From the NCBI RefSeq assembly GCF_022138605.1, contig NZ_JACBFS010000003.1, positions 372,001 to 436,000 on the forward strand: a stretch of DNA of 64,000 bases. Reading direction: 5' to 3'. Below are positions 1 to 9,016 of the stretch, piece after piece. Numbering within the stretch: the stretch's first letter is position 1; each line of letters opens with the position of its first letter. The position numbers were made by a program, and so were the translations under genes. The notes beneath the pieces are model-generated. The model had not been told where the DNA came from and ran no database searches. It worked only from the letters and a program-made list of their open reading frames with translations. Source of the DNA: Xanthobacter sp. NM-25 (GTDB lineage Bacteria > Pseudomonadota > Alphaproteobacteria > Rhizobiales > Xanthobacteraceae).

Positions 1-1
1 C

Positions 2-1420
2 CTGCCTCCGCTCGGCGCTGTCCTGCCCGAACTGGTGCTTGCCGTCTCCGCTATCGTGCTGATCCTCATCGGCGCGTTCCGCGGGGAGGGGGCCGCCAAT
101 TTCGTCACCGGCCTCGCCATCGCGGTGCTGGCTGCGGCGGGCATCCTGGTGCTCCTGGGCCCCGGCGGCGACGTGGTGGCCTTCCACGGCGCCTTCGTGT
201 CCGATCCGTTCAGCCGCTTCATGAAGCTGTTGGCGATCTTCGGCGCCACCATCTCGCTGGTGATGGCGGTGGACTGGCAGAACCGCGAGAAGCTGGCGCG
301 GTTCGAATATGCGGTGCTGTTCGTCATCTCGACCCTCGGCATGTGCATGCTGGTGTCGGCGGGCGATCTGATCGCCCTGTATCTCGGCCTCGAGCTGATG
401 AGCCTTTCGCTCTATGTGGTGGCGGCCATCAACCGCGACTCGGTGCGCTCCACCGAGGCGGGCCTGAAGTATTTTGTGCTGGGCTCGCTCTCCTCGGGCA
501 TGCTGCTTTATGGCTCGTCGCTGGTGTACGGCTTCACGGGCTCGGTGAACTTCAACGTGATCGCCAGCGTCGTGACCTCCCCGTCCATCGGCCTCATCTT
601 CGGGCTGGTGTTCGTGTTGGCCGGCCTGTGCTTCAAGATTTCGGCGGTGCCGTTCCACATGTGGACGCCGGATGTGTACGAAGGCGCGCCCACCCCGGTC
701 ACCACCTTCTTCGCCACCGCGCCGAAGGTGGCGGGCATGGCCATCTTCATCCGCGTGGTGGCGGAAGCGTTCCCGCATATCGGCCATCAGTGGCAGCAGA
801 TCGTGGCCTTCGTCTCCATCGCCTCCATGGTGCTGGGCTCGTTCGCCGCCATCGGCCAGCGCAACATCAAACGCCTGCTCGCCTACTCCTCCATTGGCCA
901 CATGGGCTTCGCCCTGGTGGGCCTCGCCGCCGGCACGGCCGAGGGTGTGCGCGGCGTGCTGGTGTACATGACCATCTATGTGGCCATGACGCTCGGTTCG
1001 TTCGCCTGCGTGCTCACCATGCGCCGGCAGGGCCGGGCGGTGGAGAATATCGACGACCTGGCCGGTCTCGCCCGCAACAATCCGTTGATGGCGCTGATGC
1101 TCGGCGCGCTCATGTTCTCGCTGGCGGGTATTCCGCCCCTGGCCGGCTTCCTGGCGAAATATTACGTGTTCGTCGCCGCCATCCAGGCGGGCCTCTATGG
1201 CCTTTCGGTGATCGGTGTGCTGGCGTCGGTGGTGGGTGCGTACTACTACCTGCGGGTGGTCAAGATCATGTATTTCGACGAGCCGGCGGAGGCGTTCGAC
1301 CCCATGCCGACCGAGCTGAAGGCGGTGTTGGGGCTCAGCGGGCTTTTCACGATCTTCTATTTCGTTTATCCCGCTCCTCTCATTGAGGCGGCGGGGGCCG
1401 CCGCCCGGTCGCTCTTCTGA
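2..1420 (+). CDS. nuoN: NADH-quinone oxidoreductase subunit N (5' end outside window)
   Basis: Antiporter-like membrane subunit of respiratory complex I, part of the proton-pumping arm in the inner membrane. The frame is already open at base 2 (reads LPPLGAVLPELVLAV...), so the true start lies left of the window; a GTG at 35 is internal. About 472 residues are visible, nearly the full family length (about 480). It is almost entirely hydrophobic, with the Proton_antipo_M core: ELMSLSLYVV, the Lys-containing KYFVLGSLSSG, and VPFHMWTPDVYEGAPTPV, which are typical of NuoN. It ends 3 bases before birA, which follows the nuo operon in many Hyphomicrobiales. Confidence 0.97.
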   Translation: MPPLGAVLPELVLAVSAIVLILIGAFRGEGAANFVTGLAIAVLAAAGILVLLGPGGDVVAFHGAFVSDPFSRFMKLLAIFGATISLVMAVDWQNREKLARFEYAVLFVISTLGMCMLVSAGDLIALYLGLELMSLSLYVVAAINRDSVRSTEAGLKYFVLGSLSSGMLLYGSSLVYGFTGSVNFNVIASVVTSPSIGLIFGLVFVLAGLCFKISAVPFHMWTPDVYEGAPTPVTTFFATAPKVAGMAIFIRVVAEAFPHIGHQWQQIVAFVSIASMVLGSFAAIGQRNIKRLLAYSSIGHMGFALVGLAAGTAEGVRGVLVYMTIYVAMTLGSFACVLTMRRQGRAVENIDDLAGLARNNPLMALMLGALMFSLAGIPPLAGFLAKYYVFVAAIQAGLYGLSVIGVLASVVGAYYYLRVVKIMYFDEPAEAFDPMPTELKAVLGLSGLFTIFYFVYPAPLIEAAGAAARSLF

Positions 1421-1423
1421 TCT

Positions 1424-2191
1424 ATGGCTCAATACGAATTTCAGGGTTCCACGGTTCCCATCATCCGGTTCACGGAGATCGGCTCCACCAATGCGGAGGG
1501 TCTCGCCCGCTTGGCGCGTGGCGAGACCATGCCCGTTTGGCTGGTCGCAGATATCCAGACCGGCGGGCGCGGCCGGCGCGGGCGTCCTTGGACCTCCGAG
1601 CTCGGCAACCTGTTCGCAACGCTGGTGTTGCCCAATCCGGCACCGCTCGCCAATCTGGCGCAGCTGTGCTTCGTGGCGGGGCTCGCCGCGCGTGATGCGG
1701 TGCTTTCGGCCGCCCCGCAGGTGGCCGCAGAGCAGCTGAAGCTCAAATGGCCCAACGACCTGCTGCTGGAGGGCGGCAAACTCGCCGGCATCCTGGTGGA
1801 GGGCGGCACCGACGCAGCCAATCGGCCGGCGGCGGTGATCGGTTTCGGAATCAATTGCCTGCATCACCCGGATGATCTGCCCTACAAGGCGACCAGCCTG
1901 GAGGAAGCCGGTGCGCCGACCGCCCCCGACCGGCTGCTGGAGGCCCTGGACCTCGCCATGGCGGTCCGCCTCAACCAGTGGCACGGCGGCAACGGCTTTG
2001 CCGGCATCCGCTCCGACTGGATGCGCCATGCCCTGGGCATGGGCGACCAGGTGAGCGTGAAGGTCGGCGAGCGGGAAGTGATCGGCCGTTTTGAGAATAT
2101 CGACGCGCGCGGCGCGATGATGCTACGCCGCCGCGATGGCGTGGCGGAGATCATCACCGCCGGCGACGTGTCATTGCGCGTGCCGGACTAG
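1424..2191 (+). CDS. birA: Biotin--[acetyl-CoA-carboxylase] ligase, monofunctional
   Basis: Activates biotin to biotinyl-5'-AMP and attaches it to the lysine of biotin-dependent carboxylases in the cytoplasm. Of 255 residues, the ligase signature GGRGRRGRPW lies at about 47-56, KWPNDLL at 108-114 and GKLAGILVE at 118-126; a short C-terminal beta domain follows. There is no N-terminal helix-turn-helix, so unlike the E. coli protein it should not repress biotin genes. It starts 3 bases after nuoN and probably shares its transcript. The position between nuoN and rnj is conserved in the order. Confidence 0.95.
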   Translation: MAQYEFQGSTVPIIRFTEIGSTNAEGLARLARGETMPVWLVADIQTGGRGRRGRPWTSELGNLFATLVLPNPAPLANLAQLCFVAGLAARDAVLSAAPQVAAEQLKLKWPNDLLLEGGKLAGILVEGGTDAANRPAAVIGFGINCLHHPDDLPYKATSLEEAGAPTAPDRLLEALDLAMAVRLNQWHGGNGFAGIRSDWMRHALGMGDQVSVKVGEREVIGRFENIDARGAMMLRRRDGVAEIITAGDVSLRVPD

Positions 2192-2350
2192 CTCCGGCCG
2201 GCTTCTTTCGAGTGCGGGAGGGGATGGCGAAGACGGTCGCGCAGCGCGAGGGGCGGCGGTGGCGACGGTTCGAGGCATTTATTTCAAGCTCATGCGGCGT
2301 CCGCCTTCTCCCACGGCGCGGTGAGCGTTTGTGTTGGAAGTGATCAGCCG

Positions 2351-4021
2351 ATGGCAGTGACGGAAGAACTCGTGTTCGCGCCCTTAGGGGGCGTGGGCGA
2401 AATCGGCATGAACCTCGCGCTCTACGGCATTGGGCCGCGGAAGGCGCGACAGTGGCTGATCGTCGATTTCGGCATGAGCTTCGCCGGCGACGAGGCGCCG
2501 GGCGTGGACCTCGTTTTGCCCGACATCCGCTTCCTGGAAGCGGAAAAGACCAACATTGTCGGCATGGTCATCACCCACGGCCACGAAGACCACATCGGCG
2601 CCGTGCTCGACCTTTGGCCGCGGCTGAAGTGCCCCATCTACACCACCCCCTTTACCGCCGGGCTGCTGGAGGCGAAGCGGGCCGGGGAGCCGGGGGCACC
2701 GTCGGCGCTGCCGATCAACGTGGTCCGTTCGGGCGAGAGCGTGGCCCTCGGCCCGTTCGAGGTGGAATTCGTGCCGGTGGCGCACTCGATTCCCGATAGC
2801 CATGCCCTCGCCATTCGCAGCGCCGCCGGGCTGGTGGTGCACACGGGCGACTGGAAGCTCGATCCCAATCCCGTGGTGGGACGGCCCACCGACGTGGCGC
2901 GCCTCTCGGCGCTCGGCGATGAGGGGGTGCGGGCGCTGGTGTGCGATTCCACCAACGCCATCCGCGACGGGGTCTCCCCCTCCGAGCAGGATGTGGCGGC
3001 TTCGCTCAAGGAGATCGTCGCCAAGGCCAAGCACCGGGTGGCCTTCACCACCTTCTCCTCCAATGTCGCCCGCGTGCGCGGCATCGCCGAGGCGGCGATG
3101 GCCGCCGGCCGCGAGGTGGTGGTGGTGGGCCGGGCCCTGGAGCGGGTGATCGGTGTCGCCCGCGAGCAGGGCATGCTCGACGGTATTCCCCCGTTCCGCA
3201 GCGCCGAGGCCTATGGCTACCTGCCCCGGGAGCGGGTGGTGGCCATCCTCACCGGCAGCCAGGGCGAGCCGCGGGCCGCGCTCAAGCGCATCGCCGATGA
3301 CGACCATCCGGAGATCGCGCTGTCGCCCGGCGATCTCGTGGTGTTCTCCTCGCGCACCATTCCCGGCAATGAGAAGGTGGTGAACACCATCATCAATGCC
3401 CTGGTGAAGAGCGGCATCGAAGTGATGACCGATCGCAACGGGCTGGTGCACGTGTCCGGCCATCCCCGGCGAGGGGAGTTGGAGCAGATGTATGCGCTGG
3501 TGCGGCCACAGCTGGCGGTGCCGGTGCACGGCGAGCCGCTGCACCTGCATGAGCATGCCCAGCTGGCCCGCGGGCTCGGCGTGCCCGAGGTGGTGAATTG
3601 CTATGACGGGCAGGTGCTGCGTCTGGCCCCCGGTCCGGCGGAGCGGGTGGGCGAGGTGCCATTCGGGCGGCTCTACAAGGATGCCCGGCTGCTGCTGGCG
3701 GAAGGCGGGCGCACCCTGCCGGAGCGCCGCAAGCTCAGCTACGTGGGGGCCATCTCGGTGGCCGTGGCGGTGGACAAGCATGGCACCCTGGCGGGGGATC
3801 CCTCGGTGGAACTCACCGGTGTTCCCGAGCGCGGGGAGGGCAATGTGGACATGCTGGACCGTGTGCTCGACACGGTGGTGGCGACGCTGGATGGCCTGCC
3901 GAAGGCCCGCCGGCGCGATCCCGATGCGCTGGCTGACACGCTGGAACGGGCCGTGCGCGCGGCCGTGAACGCTGTGTGGGGCAAAAAGCCCGTTTGCCAC
4001 GTGCACGTTCTCGAAGTGTGA
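2351..4021 (+). CDS. rnj: Ribonuclease J
   Basis: Metallo-beta-lactamase/beta-CASP ribonuclease, with endo- and 5'-3' exonuclease activity in the family; in rhizobia RNase J matures rRNA and mRNA 5' ends. 556 residues. The zinc motif HGHEDH is at about 76-81, later metal ligands lie in VPVAHSIPDSHA and VHTGDWK, and the beta-CASP part includes SSRTIPGNE. A GTG 30 bases upstream (2321) is possible, but the ATG at 2351 has GGAAG 10 bases before it and begins where homologues begin. It follows birA after a 159-bp gap, which is room for its own promoter. Confidence 0.95.
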   Translation: MAVTEELVFAPLGGVGEIGMNLALYGIGPRKARQWLIVDFGMSFAGDEAPGVDLVLPDIRFLEAEKTNIVGMVITHGHEDHIGAVLDLWPRLKCPIYTTPFTAGLLEAKRAGEPGAPSALPINVVRSGESVALGPFEVEFVPVAHSIPDSHALAIRSAAGLVVHTGDWKLDPNPVVGRPTDVARLSALGDEGVRALVCDSTNAIRDGVSPSEQDVAASLKEIVAKAKHRVAFTTFSSNVARVRGIAEAAMAAGREVVVVGRALERVIGVAREQGMLDGIPPFRSAEAYGYLPRERVVAILTGSQGEPRAALKRIADDDHPEIALSPGDLVVFSSRTIPGNEKVVNTIINALVKSGIEVMTDRNGLVHVSGHPRRGELEQMYALVRPQLAVPVHGEPLHLHEHAQLARGLGVPEVVNCYDGQVLRLAPGPAERVGEVPFGRLYKDARLLLAEGGRTLPERRKLSYVGAISVAVAVDKHGTLAGDPSVELTGVPERGEGNVDMLDRVLDTVVATLDGLPKARRRDPDALADTLERAVRAAVNAVWGKKPVCHVHVLEV

Positions 4022-4075
4022 TGGGTGGAACGCGGCGCCAGCGACAACCCGCAGGCGCAAGACAATGAGGGAAGC

Positions 4076-4480
<405 letters not shown>

Positions 4481-4490
4481 GGGCGCGGCG

Positions 4491-4763
4491 ATGTCGGTCG
4501 CAGCCGTCGTCGCCATCTATTTCATCGTGTGGTGGGTCACGCTGTTCGCGGTTCTGCCGTGGGGCGTGCGATCCCAGCTCGATGCGGCGGGGGCGGTGCC
4601 GGGCAGTGATCCCGGCGCGCCGCAGCGGCCGATGCTCTGGCGCAAGATGCTCGCCACCACGGTGATCGCCGCTTTGGTGACCGCTGGCGTGGTCTATCTC
4701 CTCACCAGCGGCGTGATCGCCCTGGAGGATCTGCCCATGCCGTTCGACACGTCCTCGCAGTGA
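4491..4763 (+). CDS. DUF1467 family small membrane protein
   Basis: 90 residues with two hydrophobic segments: about 4-22 (VAAVVAIYFIVWWVTLFAV) and 57-77. The motif WWVTLFAVLPWGVRS is the hallmark of DUF1467, a family of unknown function found mainly in alphaproteobacteria, usually between mce and proS as here. The start is the ATG 10 bases after mce. Inner-membrane location is inferred from hydrophobicity only; no catalytic residues are apparent. It is the last gene before a 679-bp non-coding stretch. Confidence 0.85.
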   Translation: MSVAAVVAIYFIVWWVTLFAVLPWGVRSQLDAAGAVPGSDPGAPQRPMLWRKMLATTVIAALVTAGVVYLLTSGVIALEDLPMPFDTSSQ

Positions 4764-4771
4764 GGCGACCG

Positions 4772-4804
4772 GTCCCAGTGAGTCGGCTGCCGACTCACTG
4801 GGAC
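4772..4804. repeat. Near-perfect palindrome, 16-bp arms with a 1-base centre
   Basis: Arms 4772-4787 and 4789-4804 (left arm GTCCCAGTGAGTCGGC) are exact reverse complements around one T. It begins 8 bases after the DUF1467 stop. There is no T-run on either side (AGATAAATC follows), so it is not a textbook intrinsic terminator. It could be an mRNA 3'-end stabiliser, a cruciform or a protein-binding palindrome. The pairing is certain; the role is open. Confidence 0.6.
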
Positions 4805-5045
4805 AGATAAATCAATACATTGATATAAAAATGAGGTTGCATGCCGCATCGTCAGGGGCGCTCCTGGCGTGGTGTGGGTTGCGCATTTGCTGGAGCGCCA
4901 AGACGGTGGGTGATGGCTGCGGGTGGCCCGCAGCGGGGGCCAAGTCCCCTCTGCAGCAGGGCCAAGATTGGAAGGGGCGCGGCGTGGACAGGGCGTCGTC
5001 ATTGCCCTGCCGAGCCCTGTAATGCATTGATTTGACAAAAAGAAA
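4805..5045 (+). other. Hairpin-rich non-coding stretch, candidate small RNA
   Basis: No convincing protein is encoded. Exact pairings seen: ATCAAT/ATTGAT (4811-4824); GGCGCTCC 4857-4864 with GGAGCGCC 4892-4899; an 8-bp stem with TGG triloop at 4916-4934; and CAGGGC 4989-4994 with GCCCTG 5004-5009. An AT-rich patch with TATAAA (4824-4829) precedes them and a strong terminator follows at 5046. Together this looks like a roughly 200-nt structured RNA. It does not match tRNA, and I could not assign it to 6S, SRP, tmRNA or RNase P RNA. Strand is assumed plus; the terminator works in both directions. Confidence 0.4.
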
Positions 5046-5074
5046 AGGCGAGGTCCGGTGACCTCGCCTTTTTT
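5046..5074 (+). terminator. Strong intrinsic terminator (bidirectional)
   Basis: Perfect 10-bp stem AGGCGAGGTC / GACCTCGCCT (5046-5055 and 5060-5069), loop CGGT, then a T-run. An A-run (ACAAAAAGAAAA) before the left arm makes it functional on the minus strand too. It ends any transcript crossing 4805-5045. Confidence 0.85.
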
Positions 5075-5442
5075 CATTCCACGGCTTTCGTGCCCCACGC
5101 GGGTCTATCGCCCACTGTGCCGAGACACGGCCAATCCGTGATGCCGATTCCGTATGCGCTCAAGAAGAGCGGCCGCCGGCCGGCTTTTGTTTTCGATTCC
5201 TCCCGAGACCCGGACCGCGTTCGCTACCCATGCGAGTGGGTCAGCGACGATCCCCTTTCTTGTGCGCAGACAAACTAGAACAAGAATCTGTCGTTTGTCA
5301 TCCTTGCGCCGCAATAAGATGTGCATTGCGCTGCACCATGGTATTTAGATAGGGGGGTCGGTTCAGCGGGCTTGTGTTTTGCCGACGCTTCCGCTTTCAC
5401 TCCCCACACTCCTTTCGATCCCCCCAGCCGTCGAGCCTTGCG
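5075..5442. other. Intergenic region upstream of proS
   Basis: 368 bp between the terminator and the proS start. No open frame with plausible codon use or homology was recognised. It has lower GC than the surroundings at 5270-5360 and should hold the proS promoter. A short ACCCA/TGGGT pairing lies at about 5227-5242. No confident -35/-10 pair was identified. Confidence 0.4.
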
Positions 5443-6765
5443 ATGCGCCTTTCCCGTTATTTTCTGCCGATTCTGCGTGAAGTGCCGCGGGAGGCGGATA
5501 TCGTCTCCCACCGGCTGATGCTGCGTGCGGGCATGATCCGCCAGGAGGCGGCCGGAATCTTCGCCTGGCTGCCCCTCGGCCACCGTGTGCTCAACAAGAT
5601 CTGCAACATCATCCGCGAGGAGCAGAACCGGTCTGGCGCCATCGAGATGCTGATGCCCACGATCCAGAGCGCTGACCTGTGGCGCGAGAGTGGGCGCTAC
5701 GACGATTATGGCAAGGAGATGCTACGAATTCGGGACCGGCACGATCGCGAGATGCTATTCGGCCCCACCAATGAAGAGATGATCACCGACATCGTCCGCG
5801 CCTATGTGAAGTCCTATAAGGCGCTGCCGCTGAACCTCTACCATATTCAGTGGAAGTTCCGGGACGAGGTGCGTCCGCGCTTCGGTGTCTACCGCTCCCG
5901 CGAGTTCCTGATGAAGGATGCCTATTCCTTCGATCTCGACGCCGCCGGCGCGCGCCACTCCTACAACAAGATGTTCGTGGCTTACCTGCGCACCTTCGCG
6001 CGCATGGGCCTCAAGGCCATTCCCATGGTGGCGGATACCGGCCCCATCGGCGGCAATCTCTCGCACGAGTTCATCATTCTCGCCTCCACCGGCGAGAGCG
6101 AGGTGTTCTGCCACGGCGACTATCTGAACATGGCGCCGCCCCCGGCCGATGTGGATTTCGACGACCGCGCCGGCCTGCAGCAGGTGTTCGACCAGTTCAC
6201 CGCGCTTTATGCCGCCACCTCCGAGAAGCACGACGAAGCCGCCTACAACGCCATTCCCGCCGACAAGCGCACGGCGGCGCGCGGCATCGAGGTGGGCCAC
6301 ATCTTTTATTTCGGCACCAAATATTCCGAGCCGTTCGGCGTGACCGTGCAGGGGCCGGATGGCAATGCCCACACGGTGCACATGGGCTCCTACGGCATCG
6401 GCCCCTCGCGCCTCGTGGCGGCCATGATCGAAGCCTCCCATGATGATGCGGGAATCATCTGGCCGGAGGCGGTGGCGCCGTTCCAGGTGGGCATCCTCAA
6501 TCTGAAGGTGGGCGACAGCAGCACGGACACGGCCTGCGAGGCCCTTTACGCGGAATTGACCGCCGCCGGCTATGACGTGCTCTATGACGACACGGAGGAG
6601 CGCGCGGGGGCCAAGTTCGCCACCGCCGACCTCATCGGCCTGCCCTGGCAGATCCTGGTGGGGCCGAAGGGCCTGGCCGATGGCAAGGTGGAATTGAAGC
6701 GCCGTGTGGACGGGGCCCGCGAGCTGATCGCGCCGAAGGACATTCTGGAGAGGCTGAAGGCATGA
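5443..6765 (+). CDS. proS: Prolyl-tRNA synthetase, short (alphaproteobacterial) form
   Basis: Charges tRNA-Pro; class II aminoacyl-tRNA synthetase, 440 residues. Motif 2 is FRDEVRPRFG (about 139-148) followed by RSREFLMKDAYSFD (151-164); TNEE is at 109-112; motif 3 GSYGIGPSRLVAAMIE comes later; an anticodon-binding domain ends the protein. It is about 130 residues shorter than E. coli ProS because the INS editing domain is missing, as is usual in alphaproteobacteria. The ATG at 5443 (MRLSRYFLPI) is the conserved start; upstream in-frame codons add an unconserved leader. Its stop overlaps the lolC start by 4 bases. Confidence 0.97.
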   Translation: MRLSRYFLPILREVPREADIVSHRLMLRAGMIRQEAAGIFAWLPLGHRVLNKICNIIREEQNRSGAIEMLMPTIQSADLWRESGRYDDYGKEMLRIRDRHDREMLFGPTNEEMITDIVRAYVKSYKALPLNLYHIQWKFRDEVRPRFGVYRSREFLMKDAYSFDLDAAGARHSYNKMFVAYLRTFARMGLKAIPMVADTGPIGGNLSHEFIILASTGESEVFCHGDYLNMAPPPADVDFDDRAGLQQVFDQFTALYAATSEKHDEAAYNAIPADKRTAARGIEVGHIFYFGTKYSEPFGVTVQGPDGNAHTVHMGSYGIGPSRLVAAMIEASHDDAGIIWPEAVAPFQVGILNLKVGDSSTDTACEALYAELTAAGYDVLYDDTEERAGAKFATADLIGLPWQILVGPKGLADGKVELKRRVDGARELIAPKDILERLKA

Positions 6766-8060
6766 GCGCAAAAGCGTCCTCGGCACCGCGCAGCGAGGAA
6801 CCCACGGGAACACGGCCGTTCGCGGCGTTCGAGTGGATGCTGTCGCTGCGCTATCTGAGGGCGCGGCGCAAGGAAGGCTTCATCTCGGTCATCGCCGGGT
6901 TTTCCTTCCTTGGAATCATGCTGGGGGTTGCCACCCTCATCATCGTCATGGCGGTGATGAACGGTTTCCGCCAGGAGCTGCTGGGCAAGATCCTCGGCCT
7001 CAACGGCCACGTGCTGGTGCAGCCGCTGGAAACCCCGCTGACGGATTATGACGCGGTGGCCGAGCGCATCGCCAATCTCAACGGGGTGCGCCTGGCGGTG
7101 CCGCTGGTGGAAGGCCAGGCGCTGGCCTCCTCCCAGTTCGGTGCCTCCGGCGTCCTGGTGCGCGGGCTCAGCGAAAAGAACCTCAGGGGCCTGCCGTCGG
7201 TGGCGCACAATGTGCGCTCGGGCACGCTGGAGAGCTTCGACACGGGGCAGGGGCTCGCCATCGGCAAGCGCCTCGCCGACCAATTGTCGCTGCGGGCGGG
7301 CGACAACATCACCCTGGTGGCGCCGCGGGGCGCGGTGACGCCCATGGGGACCTCGCCGCGCATCAAGGTCTACAAGGTGGCAGCCATTTTCGAGGTGGGC
7401 ATGTCGGAATACGACAGCGCCTTCGTCTTCATGCCGCTGAAGGAAGCCCAGGCCTATTTCAACCGCAACGGCGACGTGAACGCCGTCGAAGTTTATATCG
7501 ACAAGCCGGATGATGTGGAGGAACTGCGCGGCGCCATCCAGGCGGCGGCGGAGCGGCCCGTCTATCTGGTGGACTGGCGCAAGCGCAACGCCACCTTCTT
7601 CAACGCGCTGCAGGTGGAGCGGAACGTGATGTTCCTCATCCTCACCCTCATCGTACTGGTGGCGGCGCTGAACATCGTGTCCGGCCTCATCATGCTGGTG
7701 AAGGACAAGGGCCACGACATCGCCATTCTGCGCACCATGGGGGCGACGCGGGGTGCGGTGATGCGGGTGTTCCTCATCACCGGGGCCTCCATCGGCGTGG
7801 TGGGCACGCTGGTGGGGCTGCTGCTGGGCGTCATCGTCTGCCTCAACATCGAGAGCATCCGCCAGTTCATTTCCTGGCTGACCTCCACCGAGCTGTTCTC
7901 GCCGGAGCTCTATTACCTCTCCAAGCTGCCGGCCGACATGAACGTGGGTGAGACCACCACGGTGGTGGTGATGGCCCTGGTGCTGTCGCTGCTCGCCACC
8001 CTTTATCCCTCCTGGCGGGCCGCCCGGCTCGATCCGGTGGAAGCCCTGAGATACGAGTGA
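6762..8060 (+). CDS. lolC: Lipoprotein-releasing ABC transporter permease LolC/LolE
   Basis: Inner-membrane permease that extracts lipoproteins from the inner membrane and passes them to LolA. 432 residues with the MacB/FtsX layout: a first TM at about 43-66, a large periplasmic domain (about 70-285), and three C-terminal TMs (about 289-312, 335-362, 393-413). The C-terminal YPSWRAARLDPVEALRYE is the family's usual ending. It overlaps proS (ATGA) and lolD. Only one permease gene is present, so the complex is probably a homodimer of a LolC/E-type (LolF-like) subunit, as in other alphaproteobacteria. Confidence 0.95.
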   Translation: MSAKASSAPRSEEPTGTRPFAAFEWMLSLRYLRARRKEGFISVIAGFSFLGIMLGVATLIIVMAVMNGFRQELLGKILGLNGHVLVQPLETPLTDYDAVAERIANLNGVRLAVPLVEGQALASSQFGASGVLVRGLSEKNLRGLPSVAHNVRSGTLESFDTGQGLAIGKRLADQLSLRAGDNITLVAPRGAVTPMGTSPRIKVYKVAAIFEVGMSEYDSAFVFMPLKEAQAYFNRNGDVNAVEVYIDKPDDVEELRGAIQAAAERPVYLVDWRKRNATFFNALQVERNVMFLILTLIVLVAALNIVSGLIMLVKDKGHDIAILRTMGATRGAVMRVFLITGASIGVVGTLVGLLLGVIVCLNIESIRQFISWLTSTELFSPELYYLSKLPADMNVGETTTVVVMALVLSLLATLYPSWRAARLDPVEALRYE

Positions 8061-8791
8061 TGGATCAGCCCGCCCGCCGTCGCCCCGGTTCGCCCGGCAC
8101 GCCGCCGCGTCCGCAATACGCCCTCGCTCTCGCCGGCGTGGTGCGCCGCTATACGGAGGGCGACAGCGCGCTGGAAATCCTGCGCGGGGTGGATCTTGCC
8201 ATCGCCCCCGGCCAGTCGGTGGCGCTGGTGGCGCCCTCGGGCTCCGGGAAATCCACGCTGCTGCACATTGCCGGCCTGCTGGAGCAGTCGGACGCCGGCG
8301 AAGTCTTCATCGACGGCAAGCCCACCGCCCGGCTCGCGGATGCGGACCGCACCCGCATGCGGCGGCTGCATATCGGCTTCATCTATCAGTTCCATCATCT
8401 GCTGGGGGAGTTCACCGCCCTCGAGAACGTGGCCATGCCGCAGATGATCCGCGGCCTCTCCCATAAGGAGGCCAACGCCCGCGCCCGCGACCTGCTCAGT
8501 TATCTCGGCCTTGCCGAGCGGCTGAGCCACCGGCCGGCGGAACTCTCCGGCGGCGAGCAGCAGCGGGTGGCCATTGCTCGCGCCCTTGCCAATGCGCCTC
8601 GGCTTCTCCTGGCCGACGAGCCCACCGGCAATCTCGACCCGAAAACCTCGGACCATGTGTTCGACGCCCTCACGGAGCTGGTGCATGCCACCGGCGTCGC
8701 CGCCCTGATCGCCACCCACAATCTCGATCTGGCTGCCCGCATGGATCGCCGTGTGACGCTGCGCGATGGCAAGCTGGTGGAGCTGGCCTGA
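8060..8791 (+). CDS. lolD: Lipoprotein-releasing ABC transporter ATPase LolD
   Basis: ATPase powering LolC/E. 243 residues. Walker A is APSGSGKST, signature LSGGEQQRVAIARAL, Walker B LLLADEPTGNLD, and the switch His lies in ATHNLDLA. The first Walker A residue is Ala rather than Gly, a variation common in rhizobial LolD. The start is the ATG overlapping the lolC stop; a GTG three bases earlier is equally readable. An N-terminal extension of about 20 residues rich in Pro/Arg precedes the ABC core. Confidence 0.95.
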   Translation: MDQPARRRPGSPGTPPRPQYALALAGVVRRYTEGDSALEILRGVDLAIAPGQSVALVAPSGSGKSTLLHIAGLLEQSDAGEVFIDGKPTARLADADRTRMRRLHIGFIYQFHHLLGEFTALENVAMPQMIRGLSHKEANARARDLLSYLGLAERLSHRPAELSGGEQQRVAIARALANAPRLLLADEPTGNLDPKTSDHVFDALTELVHATGVAALIATHNLDLAARMDRRVTLRDGKLVELA

Positions 8792-9016
8792 GACGCGCCG
8801 TCCGGAGGCGCTGTTGACTGGTATTTCCATAATGTGCGGTCCGGCGCCCCTCTCGGGCCTGTTGGGGGGTTAGCGAACGCAGCAAATGGCGCTATAGATG
8901 CGAGCGCGAGCCATTTCCCGAGTGCGGGATCGCCAGCGACCTCCGTTTTTTTGCAATTCCGGTGACGCGCGATGCCCTATTGCTGTTGTGCCCCGCTGTC
9001 TCAGACGGCGTCTTTC

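Noticed and set aside
5032..5037. TTGACA consensus -35 box
   Set aside because: A 17-base spacer would put the -10 inside the terminator stem (CCGGTG); no -10 present.
8792..9016. Fur/Irr box or promoter before exbB
   Set aside because: TTGACT at 8814 and TATAGA at 8893 exist but have no correctly spaced partners, and no iron-box-like palindrome was found.
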